A DNA stretch of 64,000 bases from Bacteroidota bacterium (GTDB lineage Bacteria; Bacteroidota; Bacteroidia; AKYH767-A; 2013-40CM-41-45), in contig JADKIH010000007.1 in assembly GCA_016721305.1 (NCBI GenBank), forward strand, positions 1 through 64,000. Reading direction: 5' to 3'. The first letter of the stretch is position 1, and the number at the start of each line of letters is the position of its first letter. Shown here one piece after another: positions 49,801 through 59,845 of this stretch. Made by a program: the position numbers and the translations under genes. The notes under the pieces are model-generated. The model worked only from the letters and a program-made list of their open reading frames with translations. It was not told the DNA's origin and ran no database searches.

Positions 49801-51529
49801 GCCATCGCCGAAATTCCAACCCCAGATATTCACATTTCCTGATGTTTGGTCTGTGAATGCAACCGAAGTATTAACGCATGAATTAGAAGCGCTGAATTGT
49901 GAAACAGGAGGAGGGTCGATTACCAATTGTTCAGTAATGGTATCCAAACAACCTAAGTTATTCAATACAATCAGAGTTATATCATAAGTTCCCGGACCTG
50001 CATACTGGTGAGTCGGATTTTGTTGAGTTGAAGTAGAGCCATCACCGAAATTCCAATCCCATCCGGCCAAAATTCCACCATTAGTGGTTGAATGGTCGGT
50101 AAAATGAATCGGGTTATTCAAGCAAAGGGCATTTGTATGAGTAAATGCTGCTGTTGGCATGAATGGCGTATGCACTAGAACCGTGTCAGTTGCAGTACAC
50201 TGTCCATCACTGGCAGTTGCCAATAAGTTCCTTCACCAATCGTAATCGGCTGCATTGTTGATCCATTCTCCATAAATATGTATGAACACCTGAACCACCA
50301 CTGGCATGAGCTGTAACCGTGGCCAAATCTGAACAGGCGATATCCTGATCAGGACCGGCATTAACTGAAATACCAATAACGTTTACGGTATAGGAGAAAA
50401 TCTGACTACCATAATAAGGGCAAGCGTCATCAATTACTCGTACAGTAAATGTATAAGCGTGTCCGATATCGGAAGAAGATGGAGTCCAGCAGAAAGTTCC
50501 TGTCGGATGCAATCCTGAACCGGTTGTGAAAGTACCACCTGCAATTGCATTATCCCAAGTCACTGTCAATTGTTGACCAGTATCAGGATCCAATGAGAAG
50601 ATATCAAAACAAGTTTGCTGATTGGCACAAACTGTGATGCTAAAGTTATTTGTTCCATTAATACCGGTCAAAGAAGGCAAATTGTTTGCACAATTCATTA
50701 CCGTAAGCTGTAAGTCACGTTCTACCGATCCGATTAAAACACCATTACGATATTCCTGAACCAGAACTGCCATTACTGTAACCTCGAGCGCTTGTGGATT
50801 TAAGCAAATATCGCCGGTTGCTGAATTAAATGTAGTAGCAGGAGATGAATTTAACGGGTTTGCAGCATCGTAAGGAGCATGGTAAATTACAGGATTGGCA
50901 AACGTCTGCATCGGGTCGATCAATGAATATACTAATGAATCGCCGTCGGTATCGTAAGCACCATGATTGAAACAATAAGACTGACCTAAACAAAGGAAAG
51001 GAACAGGCTTATTTGAAAAAGTAGGAGAAGAGTTGCAAGGCGTAATGAGATTATTCAGCATCGCATCAATATAGAATGTATTGCTGCTTGGTGAATTGAT
51101 CGTTGTAATGGCGGCATTACGGCAACAAAGAGAATAACCAAAAACCCAGTCAGAACATTGCATTGGAAGAGTAATAATTCCATCATACACATATTCCTGA
51201 ATTCCTGTAAATGAACCACCGTTACATGTAGTCACCGATGAAGAACAGGCAGGAGTCACTTCCTGACCGGTACCGGCACGACGATAACAAGTAACGCCCA
51301 GACTCTGTCCGCATGAAGCAGAAGAGATGGTAACGAACGGACTTCCGGGTGCTGCGATACCAATACAATCGCGGTAAAACGACACAGTAATCATGTACGT
51401 GTTACCTCCGAGACATTGGTAAGTAAGATCGGCACCCATCGCATGGCTGGCATGTGCCCGACCACTGATCATCATAATCAGGGCGAAGACAGCGACCATC
51501 AAACTTTTTACGGGTAATGAACTTTTCAT
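43826..51529 (-). CDS. Giant PKD/Ig-repeat surface adhesin, T9SS type B (frameshifted)
   Basis: About 2,560 residues. Signal peptide (KSLMVAVFALIMMISGRAHA) and the conserved Bacteroidota N-terminal domain (SHAMGADLTYQCLGGNTYMI ... FYRDC). Then blocks of PKD domains (at least 15 WxWxFGDG-like cores such as GWDWNFGDGSTSTQQNPTH) alternate with about nine SprB-like Ig repeats (SAGADQTVCAGGSVTLTASGG). The C-terminus is the gliding-motility-associated, type B T9SS domain (VPNCFTPNNDGKNDVFRP ... VYDRWGLLLKEWDSLEGNWDG ... VGKVSIVY). Indels near 50250, 48055, 47780 and 43915 split it. The last one, in a run of five A, moves the true stop to 43826. Likely a cell-surface adhesin used in attachment or gliding (family inference). 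Confidence 0.88.
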
Positions 51530-51964
51530 ACTATTTCCCTTTAAATGCAGCCAAAGGGTGTCCGTGTGAATGTTTCTCTGACTGCATAATTTCTGACCTA
51601 AAACTATCTCCTAAGGGAGGGTCAAAGGGGGCAATAGTCCCTTACAAAGTCCTTTGTAAGAATTGAATTCACTAATGTTGTTTTGAAGATGTTTATCGCC
51701 TTTTTTTTGCAGTAAAAATTTTTTTTCGCTAAAAAAGATTTGTTTTTCAGGCAAGGCGCCTGTAAGAAAAAGAAGAAGATTATCTGCGAAATGGCTAATA
51801 ATTTGATTCTGCCACGAAACTTCTGAATTTTTACACTTCAGTGCAGAAGAAAATTTAGAAAAAAGTGATCCTTCAAAATATTTTGAAAATATTTCTGAAA
51901 GAAAAGAGTTGAGTTTTGATTTTTTCGATGACAAAAGAACTGACTCCAAATTTTACCCCTAAAT
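51530..51964 (-). other. Long AT-rich leader region of the adhesin gene with palindromes
   Basis: 435 bases without a credible gene. Contains CTTACAAAG-tc-CTTTGTAAG (51641-51660), a perfect 16-base palindrome TTCAAAATATTTTGAA (51872-51887) and a small hairpin CAGGC-aaggc-GCCTG flanked by T and A runs near 51749-51763. GTGTCGACAC (51965-51974) lies at its edge. An open minus frame at 51611-51949 has no start context or protein-like features and I do not call it. I find no exact TAnnTTTG on the minus strand here. Confidence 0.5.
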
Positions 51965-52126
51965 GTGTCGACACCAAACTCAGAAAGAGGAAGAGTTGGG
52001 ATAAAAGAAATTGGCTTTGTAAAAGCATTTCAATCGCACAAAAGTGGATTTTATTTGAAAAAGCTTGTAGAAATTGATAAAAGGACTGAAAATTCTGTGT
52101 ATTTTCGCGACCGAAATCAATCGACT

Positions 52127-52857
52127 ATGCTACTTGATATTTTCACTGCAGAAGGAATAATTAGTCTTATCACTCTTGTTTTCCTGGAGATCATTCTGGG
52201 GATTGATAATATCATCTTTATTGCCATCATTACCGGCTATCTTCCAAAAGCAGAACAGGCCCGGGCTCGCGCAATAGGTTTAACGCTTGCTATGATTTTC
52301 CGAATTCTCTTATTAATGGGAATCTCATGGCTTGTCCATTTAGTTCACCTTTATTCTTTGTTGGTGAACTTGGTATAAGCGGCAGAGATCTGATCTTGTT
52401 CTCCGGAGGTGTTTTTCTCGTTTACAAAACGATTAAAGAAATTTACGAGAAACTAAAAGGTCATGAGAAAGAACACAATCAAAAAGGATCGGAGAAGATG
52501 ACAATTTCTCAGGCGATCGTCCAGATTACTATTATTGATATCATTTTCTCTTTCGACTCTATATTAACAGCTGTTGGTCTCAGTCGTGATTTACCGGTAA
52601 TGATTAGTGCCGTCGTAGTTTCAATGTTCGTGATGCTGTTATTTGCACCGTACGTGAGCGACTTCATTAATAAGTATCCGACAATGAAGATTCTTGCTTT
52701 GACTTTTTTAGTGGCTATCGGAGTGTTGTTGATAATGGAAGGGGTACATATACATGTTGAGAAATCATACGTGTATTTTGGTATGGCATTCTCGCTGATT
52801 GTCGAGTTATTGAACATTCGACTCAGGAAATTGGCACAAATCAAACGTCCCGTTTAG
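52127..52857 (+). CDS. TerC-family membrane protein (one frameshift)
   Basis: About 243 residues with seven membrane helices. The hallmark acidic motifs are present: LVFLEIILGIDNIIFIAIITGYLP near the N-terminus and IIDIIFSFDSILTAVGL in the middle. Family members are implicated in manganese efflux and metalation of exported proteins (established for bacterial TerC/MeeF-like proteins), also tellurite resistance. Frames meet near 52345; one base restores HLVHPLFFVGELGISGRDL. The start MLLDIFTAEG follows a weak TATTTTCG promoter-like element (52100-52107). Confidence 0.87.
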
Positions 52858-53017
52858 GCAGATTACTTCATTAAGACTTCTCAATCTCGGAGATCTGATT
52901 CCCATCTTGATTGGAGATCAATCTTGCTGGGATTAATAGGATGATTTTTAGATTCCTCTCCAAAAGGCGTTATTTATTCTGAATTATTTTTCTAAATTGC
53001 AGCAAACACGACTGCTT

Positions 53018-53832
53018 ATGATCAAAGGAAAACCTTCATATCCCTTCCATACCATTGCGTTGGCTGTTTCTTTTTCGCCTGGACTTGAATTTCTTATTCG
53101 GGAAACAAAGAGATTATGCGACCTTCATGCGGCTATGGCTATTTTTGTTCATGCAGGGAAAAAAACCGGTGATAAATTTCGTGAATTATCTTCTGTGCTA
53201 TCATCTGCACGGTTTCACGACGGCAACTCCCGTATTTATTGGGAGCAAGGAGTCCGGTTAATTCCGTACTTCGGGTTTGTAAGCGTGAAGTGGTTGATCT
53301 ATTACTGGTTGGAGCGTCTGATAAGAGCTGATTTCGGTCGCCGGTAGGAAATTTTGCCAGAGAAATTGCCTCAAAAGCAAAGTGCTCTATCCTGATGTAC
53401 GCCAGTCGTGGAAGTTCATTTCGGAGAATCGTGGTAAATGGTCAAGATCATCAGAAAACTGAGCAAACCATTCTCACTACGTTTTATTTGGGCGAAAGCG
53501 AAAAATCCGAAGAGATTATTATCGCTGAAGATCTGAGAATAATCGATTCAAGTAATGTAACTGTTGACTCAGCCATCAACAGATTACCAGCTGAAGTTCG
53601 TTCTGCTATGGAAAAAATCTCTTCCGACATATCGGTAAGCCAAATTTCTTCTGAAGGATCAACTTCTTTATCGGATTTCGCCTTTCGTAAAGGGGCAGAT
53701 TTACTAGTGATCAATTCTACCGATCATCATCTCAGGATTTTCGACCGGATATACTCCAATGAAATTGACAGCGTCATGCAGAAACTTCCTTGTAATCTGA
53801 TGATCGTTCATTCCCGACTTCCTGAAGAATAA
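53018..53832 (+). CDS. Universal stress protein-like (frameshifted)
   Basis: About 270 residues in pieces. N-terminal part: FHTIALAVSFSPGLEFLIRETKRLCDLHAAMAIFVHAG. In another frame at about 53255-53325: REVVDLLLVGASDKS. After a further indel near 53330: NFAREIASKAKCSILMYASRG, then a second half (FRRIVVNGQDHQKTEQTIL ... GADLLVINSTDHHLRIFDRIYSNEIDSVMQKLPCNLMIVHS). The pattern of two alpha/beta Usp domains, each ending in a C-x-L-hydrophobic strand, fits the UspA family. Ligand unknown. Confidence 0.65.
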
Positions 53833-53833
53833 T

Positions 53834-54334
53834 ATGGAAAGAGTTTTTTTGATTGGTTATATGGGCAGTGGCAAGAGTAAAACTGCTGAGTCCCTCGCAA
53901 AGCAATTAGGATTTTCAGTCGTTGATCTGGATAGGATTATCAAAAGTAAATGGTAAACCATTTCTGCAATTTTCGAAACCGAAGGACAGGAAGCTTTTCG
54001 TGAAATGGAAAAGACCGCTCTTCGTAGTACGATTTCTTTGGAAAATGTGATTGTTTCTACCGGTGGTGGAACACCATGTTTTCTCGACAATATGAAATGG
54101 ATGAATGAGAATGGTACCACTGTATATTTGGAAGCAAATCCCGGTTTACTTTTTCATCGTCTTGCAGGAAATAAAAAAGGTCGTCCACTCATTGAAAAGC
54201 TATCGGATGTAGAACTAATGGAGCAAATCACCGGACATCTTGCGATACGAATTCCATTTTATCGACAAGCTAAAATTACAGTCCCTGCAGCTAGTTTGAA
54301 TGTAAAGGAACTTGCAGAAAAACTGTCAGGATAG
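53834..54334 (+). CDS. aroK: Shikimate kinase (interrupted by compensating indels)
   Basis: Phosphorylates shikimate in aromatic amino acid synthesis. P-loop LIGYMGSGKSKTAESLA near the start, DLDRII (substrate aspartate), STGGGTPCF, and LIEKLSDVELMEQI. An in-frame TAA at about 53954 follows KSKW. One extra base before it and one missing A after it (GGTAAA) would read GKTISAIFETEGQEAFREME, the normal family sequence. So I regard the stop as two compensating errors. 166 residues, normal length. Starts one base after the Usp stop. Converges on a PRTase gene. Confidence 0.85.
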
Positions 54335-54348
54335 GAAAGAGGTACAAA

Positions 54349-54853
54349 TCAAATCAACCAGGCTTCGGCTTTTTCTCCCTCCAAAACCACATCAACGTGA
54401 TCATGGCAGTGCAGTAGAAAGTGTATGCCCGACAAAATCGGCTGATATCGGATACGTTTGTGATTTCTATCACCAAAACAATGGTCCGTATTTTTTTATG
54501 TCGGCATCAAGAAATGGTTTCAGTGCATAAAGCATCGTCTTGCCTGAATTCAGACATCGTCAACTAAGACAATAGTCTTTCCGCTAAGTTGTTTCACGAG
54601 GAATTGAAACCAGAACTTCATCATTAAATTGAGAGTGCTTATTGATCTTCACCTCAGCCAACGTCACCTTTAATGGTGAGATTTGACGCAGGATTGTTGA
54701 AATACGTTCAGCAATTTTGAACCCGCTTTTTTGAATACCGGCGACGATAATTTCTTTTTCACCTGAATTATCTTCGTAAACCTGATAGGCCAAACGATTG
54801 AGTCGTTGTTCAATCTGCTTTTCAGAAAGCAACAATGTTTTTGAGTCTTCCAT
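54349..54853 (-). CDS. Phosphoribosyltransferase-family protein (frameshifted)
   Basis: About 167 residues. The first frame covers LLSEKQIEQRLNRLAYQVYE and IIVAGIQKSGFKIAERI. The PRPP-binding loop appears after a frame change near 54590 (KTIVLVDDV, then NSGKTMLYALKPFLDADIKK). The tail ISADFVGHTLSTALHDHVDVVLEGEKAEAW completes the domain after further indels near 54490-54560 and 54400. It resembles the PyrR/hypoxanthine PRTase-like group found beside shikimate kinase in many Bacteroidota. Substrate unknown. Last gene of the rlmD-NlpC/P60-PRTase run. Confidence 0.75.
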
Positions 54854-54856
54854 GAG

Positions 54857-55375
54857 TTAGTTTTTTATTCGTCCGCCTTTGAAGAAATATTTCAGGTAAT
54901 AAGGCTCATCAAGATCACTGATAATAACACCGCGCTGAGTACTGGCGTGTGCAAACTTATTATCGGCAAGGTAAATACCTACGTGAGAAATTCTCCCACG
55001 CTTGATTTTGAAAAACACCAAATCACCTTCACGCAATTCTTGTTTCTTGATCGGAGCAACTTCCTTATAAATATCCTTTGCACTTCCGGCCAGCACTCTG
55101 TCGTAGACAGACTGATAGAGCTTGCATACAAAGCCGGAACAATCGATACCATTTTTACTTTCTCCGCTGTATTTATAAGGTGTGCCTAACCAGTCGCCGA
55201 CAACTTTATATAAATTCGGGTTATTGATATAGTCGATATTGATGCCAAGTAAATTAGAGTAGACAAAACACCATTCCAATTGCTTTTGTTCCTGATCGGG
55301 TGCCAAGGAATCGTCCTGGCCATTTGCCTTCGACAAAAACAAAAATATCAGAAGAGTGAATAGTAGTCTGCGCAT
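54857..55375 (-). CDS. C40 (NlpC/P60) cell-wall peptidase
   Basis: 172 residues. Signal peptide (RLLFTLLIFLFLSKANGQ), then the NlpC/P60 domain with catalytic cysteine in NGIDCSGFVCKLYQ, histidine in GRISHVGIYLADN and FAHAST. Cuts D-gamma-glutamyl-meso-diaminopimelate bonds or related cell-wall amides (family). Start chosen at MRRLLF because it begins the signal peptide. Three bases separate its stop from the PRTase ATG, and 13 bases separate it from rlmD. Confidence 0.87.
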   Translation of the reverse strand: MRRLLFTLLIFLFLSKANGQDDSLAPDQEQKQLEWCFVYSNLLGINIDYINNPNLYKVVGDWLGTPYKYSGESKNGIDCSGFVCKLYQSVYDRVLAGSAKDIYKEVAPIKKQELREGDLVFFKIKRGRISHVGIYLADNKFAHASTQRGVIISDLDEPYYLKYFFKGGRIKN

Positions 55376-55388
55376 GTGTAATACAAAA

Positions 55389-56796
55389 TTACGCTCTTTT
55401 AGATAATAACATAACATTTTCCACATGAGTGGTATGAGGGAACATATCGACCGGGCGAAATGCGGAAACCGCGTACATGCTATCGAGAATTTGAATATCC
55501 CTTGCTTGTGAGGCCGGATTGCAACTTACGTAGACAATTTTTTCCGGAGCCGCCGTCATCATTGTTTTTACAACATCTTCATGCATACCTGAACGAGGCG
55601 GGTCAGTAATGATTACATCCGGTTGCCCATGTTTGGCAATGAAGTCAGTCGTAAGGGTTTCTTTGATATCTCCTGCCAAGAAAAGTTACGTTAGAAATTT
55701 TATTATCGATAGCATTCTGACGGGCATCGAGAATAGCATCTTCTATATAATCTATTCCGGTAACATGCTTGGCTTTAGAAGCAACGAAGGATGCTATAGT
55801 CCCTGTTCCGGTGTATAAATCATACACATTCTCCTTACCTGTAAGTCCGGCATACTCGCGCGCGATCTTGTACAGTTCATAGGCTTGAAGAGAATTTGTT
55901 TGGTAGAATGATTTCGCACTGATTCGAAAGCTCAAACCTTCCATTGATTCAAGAATATAATTCCTTCCATAAAACGGAAGAACTTCCTGATCAGAAATCG
56001 TATCATTTCTTTTGGAGTTGATCACATATTGCAAAGAAGTGATGGCCGGGAACTTATTCAACAAATGCTTTAGCAAAGCATTAATTTCATCAGATTTATT
56101 TTCTTTGAACACTACGACAACCATCCATTCACCGGTAGAAGTAGAGCGAAGGATAATATTTCTCAACAGACCTGTTTGAGCATACGGATCAAAGAATTCC
56201 AGATTGTTGGCCAAAGCAAAGCTTCGGACTTCATTCCGGATTTGATTCGACAAATCTTCTTGAAGGAAGCATTCTTCGATATTCAGAATTTTATCGAAAC
56301 GACCCGGCACGTGGAAACCAAGAGCAGGCATATCGGCAGAAAGACCTTTTTCCATATCCTCACGACTAATCCATGATTTATTGGAAAAAGAAAACTCTAA
56401 TTTATTTCGGTAATATCGTTGTTGAGAAGAACCGAGAATAGGAGTACACACGGGCAATGCTACTTTGGCTACTCTTTGCAATACATCTTCAACATGTTTT
56501 TGTTTGTAGTGTATTTGGGTAGGATAATCCATATGCTGCCATTTGCAACCGCCGCACATTCCAAAGTAAGTGCAAAAAGGTTCAACACGATTTGGCGAAG
56601 GCTGATTGATTTTCACAACGCGTCCTTCGGCATAATTCTTCCTTTTACGGAAAATAAGGACGTCCACATTATCGCCCGGAACGGCTCCTTCAGCAAAAAC
56701 GACGTAATTATCGAGTCGGGCCATTGCATTTCCTTCAGCTCCGGCATCCGTAATGCTTAAATTTTCAACTATTTCACCTTTTTTCACCTTTTCCAT
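55389..56796 (-). CDS. rlmD: 23S rRNA (uracil-C5)-methyltransferase (one frameshift)
   Basis: Transfers a methyl group from SAM to a uridine (U1939 in E. coli) of 23S rRNA. About 469 residues. N-terminal TRAM domain (KKGEIVENLSITDAGAEGNAMAR), an Fe-S cluster cysteine motif (CTYFGMCGGCKWQHMDY), SAM-binding NVYDLYTGTGTIASFVA, and the catalytic segment IITDPPRSGMHEDVV with YVSCNPASQARD. Frames change near 55678, where an extra G gives LGRRYQ instead of LAGDIKETL. TrmA/RumA family; the exact target uridine is inferred. Confidence 0.88.
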
Positions 56797-56912
56797 ACCC
56801 GGCGAAAGTAGGACATCGACGGCAATAAATCCCTATTCCGGGCGATCAATTTTCTTCTTTGAAAACTGCAGGAGAGAAGGCCTTTTCAGCCTGAATTGCC
56901 CCTTTAATATCG

Positions 56913-56920
56913 TACTTTTG
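56913..56920 (+). promoter_or_regulatory. -7 element of rocD
   Basis: TACTTTTG, an exact match, 26 bases before the ATG. A TTG at 56896-56898 is closer than the ideal -33 spacing. A similar element with TTCG (TACTTTCG, minus strand, 56805-56812) faces rlmD. Confidence 0.55.
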
Positions 56921-56945
56921 CACGAAACCTAATTCCCTGAAGTTT

Positions 56946-58178
56946 ATGAAAACGATGGTAGATGAAAAGACCAGAACAATGCTGGCTATTGAACGAGAAG
57001 ATCAGTATGGAGCACACAACTACCATCCTTTACCGGTTGTATTAGAGCGCGGTGAAGGCGTTTTTGTCTGGGATGTAGAAGGGAAGCAGTACTACGACTT
57101 TTTATCAGCCTATTCAGCCTTAAATCAGGGCCACAACCATCCGAAAATTGTTCAGGCGCTTATTGATCAGGTGAAGAAGCTTTCATTGACGTCAAGGGCT
57201 TTCTACAATAACTGTTTGGGAGAGTACGAAGAGTTTATTACCAAATACTTTGCATACGATAAAGTATTGCCGATGAATACCGGTGCAGAAGGCGTTGAAA
57301 CCGCCATGAAACTTGCCCGTCGTTGGTCATACGTAAAAAAAGGTGTTGCAGAAAATACGGCCAAGATAATTGTTTGCGAAGGCAACTTCCATGGCCGTAC
57401 CATCTCCATCATTTCTGCTTCCACAGATCCTGATTCTTACGGTAAGTTCGGTCCGTTCACTCCGGGTTTTGTGAAAATCCCTTACAACGATTTATCTGCA
57501 CTTGAAAATGCCCTTAAAGATCCTTCTGTAGCCGGTTTCCTGGTGGAACCGATACAAGGTGAGGCAGGAGTAGTGATCCCGTCCGACGGCTTCCTGAAAG
57601 GTGCCTACGAGCTTTGTAAAAAGCACAATGTTCTTTTTATCGGTGACGAGATTCAAACCGGTCTTTGCCGCACAGGAAAGATGTTAGCCTGTGATCACGA
57701 AGGTGTTCATCCCGACATTTTGATCTTAGGAAAAGCACTTTCCGGAGGTTTACTTCCTGTGTCTGCGATATTGGCAAGCGATGAAATTATGCTTTGCATC
57801 AAGCCGGGTGAACATGGCAGTACTTATGGTGGAAATCCATTGGCTGCCAAAGTTGCCATTGCCGCATTGCAAGTTTTAAGAGATGAGAAGCTTGCCGAGA
57901 ATGCTGAGCGTTTAGGAAAAATCCTTATTGAAGAATTACAATCGATTCGACACGATCATGTTCAATTAGTTCGTGGTCGAGGATTATTCTGTGCCATGGT
58001 TATTCGTCCGAAAAACGGCAAAGACGCATGGGATGTATGTTTAGCACTGAAGGAAAATGGGTTGCTTGCCAAACCGACTCACGGTGATATTATTCGTTTT
58101 GCACCACCGTTAATCATTACGGAGGTTCAATTGAGAGATTGCATCCGAATCATCAAAGAAACAATTGCTGCGTATTAA
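56946..58178 (+). CDS. rocD: Ornithine-oxo-acid aminotransferase
   Basis: PLP enzyme converting ornithine to glutamate semialdehyde in arginine/proline metabolism. 410 residues, intact. FVWDVEGKQYYDFLSAYSALNQGHNHPKI, MNTGAEGVETAMKLARRW, CEGNFHGRT, FLVEPIQGEAGVVIP, IGDEIQTGLCRTGKM, the PLP lysine in ILGKALSGG, and GEHGSTYGGNPLA are diagnostic for class III ornithine aminotransferase. A second ATG at 56955 is possible. Convergent with the TPR gene; the stop codons are adjacent. Confidence 0.94.
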   Translation: MKTMVDEKTRTMLAIEREDQYGAHNYHPLPVVLERGEGVFVWDVEGKQYYDFLSAYSALNQGHNHPKIVQALIDQVKKLSLTSRAFYNNCLGEYEEFITKYFAYDKVLPMNTGAEGVETAMKLARRWSYVKKGVAENTAKIIVCEGNFHGRTISIISASTDPDSYGKFGPFTPGFVKIPYNDLSALENALKDPSVAGFLVEPIQGEAGVVIPSDGFLKGAYELCKKHNVLFIGDEIQTGLCRTGKMLACDHEGVHPDILILGKALSGGLLPVSAILASDEIMLCIKPGEHGSTYGGNPLAAKVAIAALQVLRDEKLAENAERLGKILIEELQSIRHDHVQLVRGRGLFCAMVIRPKNGKDAWDVCLALKENGLLAKPTHGDIIRFAPPLIITEVQLRDCIRIIKETIAAY

Positions 58179-58680
58179 TCAGCGACAAATTTCTTTCCAG
58201 GTTTCTTCAGCCATTGCATCACCGAACTTTTGAGCTTGCTTCAAATCGTAGCACGCACCTTCGCGGTCACCTAAATTGTAGCGTGTAATTCCCCTGTTGT
58301 AATAGGTTTCTTTATCGGTAGAATCGAGGTCAATTACAATATTGTAATCATCGAGCGCCCTCGTAATCTTTCATCTCGAATTTTGCATTACCGCGAGCGT
58401 AATACAACTCTACACTTTCTGAATCGATTGCAATGGCATTATCGAAATTCTGAATGGCACTCATATAATCCTGCATTTGGAATTTCATATAACCTGCATA
58501 ATAGATAGCCTCTGCATTTTGAGGTTCCAATTCAAGTGCCTTATTGTAAAATGTGAGAGCTGCTTTAAAATCGTCGGCCTGCTCTTTTTCATTTCCAAGT
58601 TTAATATAGTCGTCGACCGTTGTTTGAGCAACGGCGATAGTGGAGCAAAGGAGGAGTAGTAGAAGAAGTGTGTTTTTCAT
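58179..58680 (-). CDS. Secreted TPR-repeat protein (one frameshift)
   Basis: About 167 residues. Signal peptide (MKNTLLLLLLLCSTIAVAQ) followed by tetratricopeptide repeats (LGNEKEQADDFKAALTFYNKALELEP; AEAIYYAGYMKFQMQDYMSAIQNFDNAIAIDS; VELYYARGNAKFEMKDYEGA). After a break near 58363 comes DSTDKETYYNRGITRYNLGDREGACYDLKQAQKFGD. Four repeats in all. Periplasmic scaffold; partner unknown. Confidence 0.8.
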
Positions 58681-58699
58681 ATTGAGGAAAAGTTTTTTA

Positions 58700-58939
58700 T
58701 TATCTTCTTGGACCATGATGTGGACGAACCTGCGGAGCCGGACGGATACCTTTATGATGACGACGCCAAACACGCTTTCTGTGCAAAAGATATCGTCGTA
58801 ACGGACGTCTGACAAAAGCCCGACGTTCGTGGTGGATAACATATACTTTCGTCTGCTCCACCGGAGCAGGGTTTGCGGCAATGATTTCCGTTTCGGGAAC
58901 GAATGCCAACAAACAAAAGAGAAGTAAGAGATATTTCAT
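58700..58939 (-). CDS. Small secreted Arg/His-rich protein
   Basis: 79 residues: signal peptide (MKYLLLLFCLLAFVPETEIIAA) and a short mature part that is extremely basic (RRAFVRRPLRRYLLHRKRV ... HHGPRR). No known family. 19 bases upstream of the TPR gene and on the same strand. The basic composition suggests binding to polyanions such as lipopolysaccharide or nucleic acid (speculation). The reading frame is supported by its signal peptide and strong codon pattern. Confidence 0.55.
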   Translation of the reverse strand: MKYLLLLFCLLAFVPETEIIAANPAPVEQTKVYVIHHERRAFVRRPLRRYLLHRKRVWRRHHKGIRPAPQVRPHHGPRR

Positions 58940-59070
58940 TTTGGCAGAAATAATTAGAATTTGAAGAAATTTATCAGATCAATTCCGATTTGATTAATAC
59001 GGCTCAGTAACACCGATCAATGCACATTTTTAGTGCTCCATATTGACCTGCGCCGGCTTCGAAGGTTTAA

Positions 59071-59844
59071 CTACTTCTTGAGCTGACTCTTAATTTCCTG
59101 AACCGATTTAGATATGGAACCTGCCAGAACATCAGCCTGAGCAGCTTGTTTCTCACCGGATTTCTTTAAAATTGGTCGAAATGCCAGAACGGAATTTTCG
59201 ATTTCAGTTAAAGAAGCAAGCAACCCGTCTTTATAACCTTGCGCAAAGTGTCCGAGAACAGACATACGCTGGATGCTTTTCATTTTGGTACGATCGGACT
59301 GGATTTTTGAACGCAGATTTGAGAATCGAACGCCGGCTCTCACCAGCATTGCTGCAAAGAGTATGGATAATGCAACGATTCCGAATGTAGAATACCGACG
59401 GAAATTCTTCCGCTTAGTTGCCAGCTGATCAATATCAATTTGCAATTGCTCAAACTGATTTTTCTTATCGAGTCGATCAGCCTGGTCTTTGGAGCTACGC
59501 GAAGAAATCGATCCGAACTTTTCGTTTATAGTACTTCTTCTCGAAAGAGAGAGCGACTCGGCTTTGTAGTTGAGATACTTGTTGTAAACATCGTAAGCTT
59601 GTCGGAAGTGATTGTTGTCGGCATAGCCTTTAGACAGAACTCTGTAAGTGTCCATCAGTAAAGAATCGACACCATTTCCATGCATAGTTTCAAACGGACG
59701 CAGTTCGATCATCAAACGATCGATAGCTTCAGGTTTGATGTATAAAACTTTTGCTCTTGAATTGATTGAAGCCAGATCGGCAGGCGATTGGCCGAAAGAG
59801 CTAAAGCCTGCGAGGAGAAATAGGAATAGGATTGCTCTTTTCAT
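59071..59844 (-). CDS. Membrane protein resembling a histidine kinase without catalytic domain
   Basis: 257 residues. Signal peptide (KRAILFLFLLAGFSSFGQ), an extracytoplasmic helical region, a membrane helix (STFGIVALSILFAAMLVRAGV) and a C-terminal cytoplasmic coiled region. Its segment MSVLGHFAQGYKDGLLASL aligns by eye with the first DHp helix of Bacteroidota kinases (LGELTAGIAHEIQNPL type), with no histidine at the phosphoacceptor position. There is no ATPase domain. Starts one base after the stop of the kinase-like gene at 59846-61066. Probably its partner or a degenerate duplicate. Confidence 0.6.
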   Translation of the reverse strand: MKRAILFLFLLAGFSSFGQSPADLASINSRAKVLYIKPEAIDRLMIELRPFETMHGNGVDSLLMDTYRVLSKGYADNNHFRQAYDVYNKYLNYKAESLSLSRRSTINEKFGSISSRSSKDQADRLDKKNQFEQLQIDIDQLATKRKNFRRYSTFGIVALSILFAAMLVRAGVRFSNLRSKIQSDRTKMKSIQRMSVLGHFAQGYKDGLLASLTEIENSVLAFRPILKKSGEKQAAQADVLAGSISKSVQEIKSQLKK

Positions 59845-59845
59845 A

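Noticed and set aside
51611..51949. 112-residue open frame in the adhesin leader
   Set aside because: AT-rich, Ser/Lys/Phe-biased, spans palindromes, no start context; more likely untranslated leader.
53940..53970. Recoded TAA inside shikimate kinase
   Set aside because: Two compensating one-base errors restore the conserved GKTISAIF segment, and no other gene here shows in-frame TAA readthrough.
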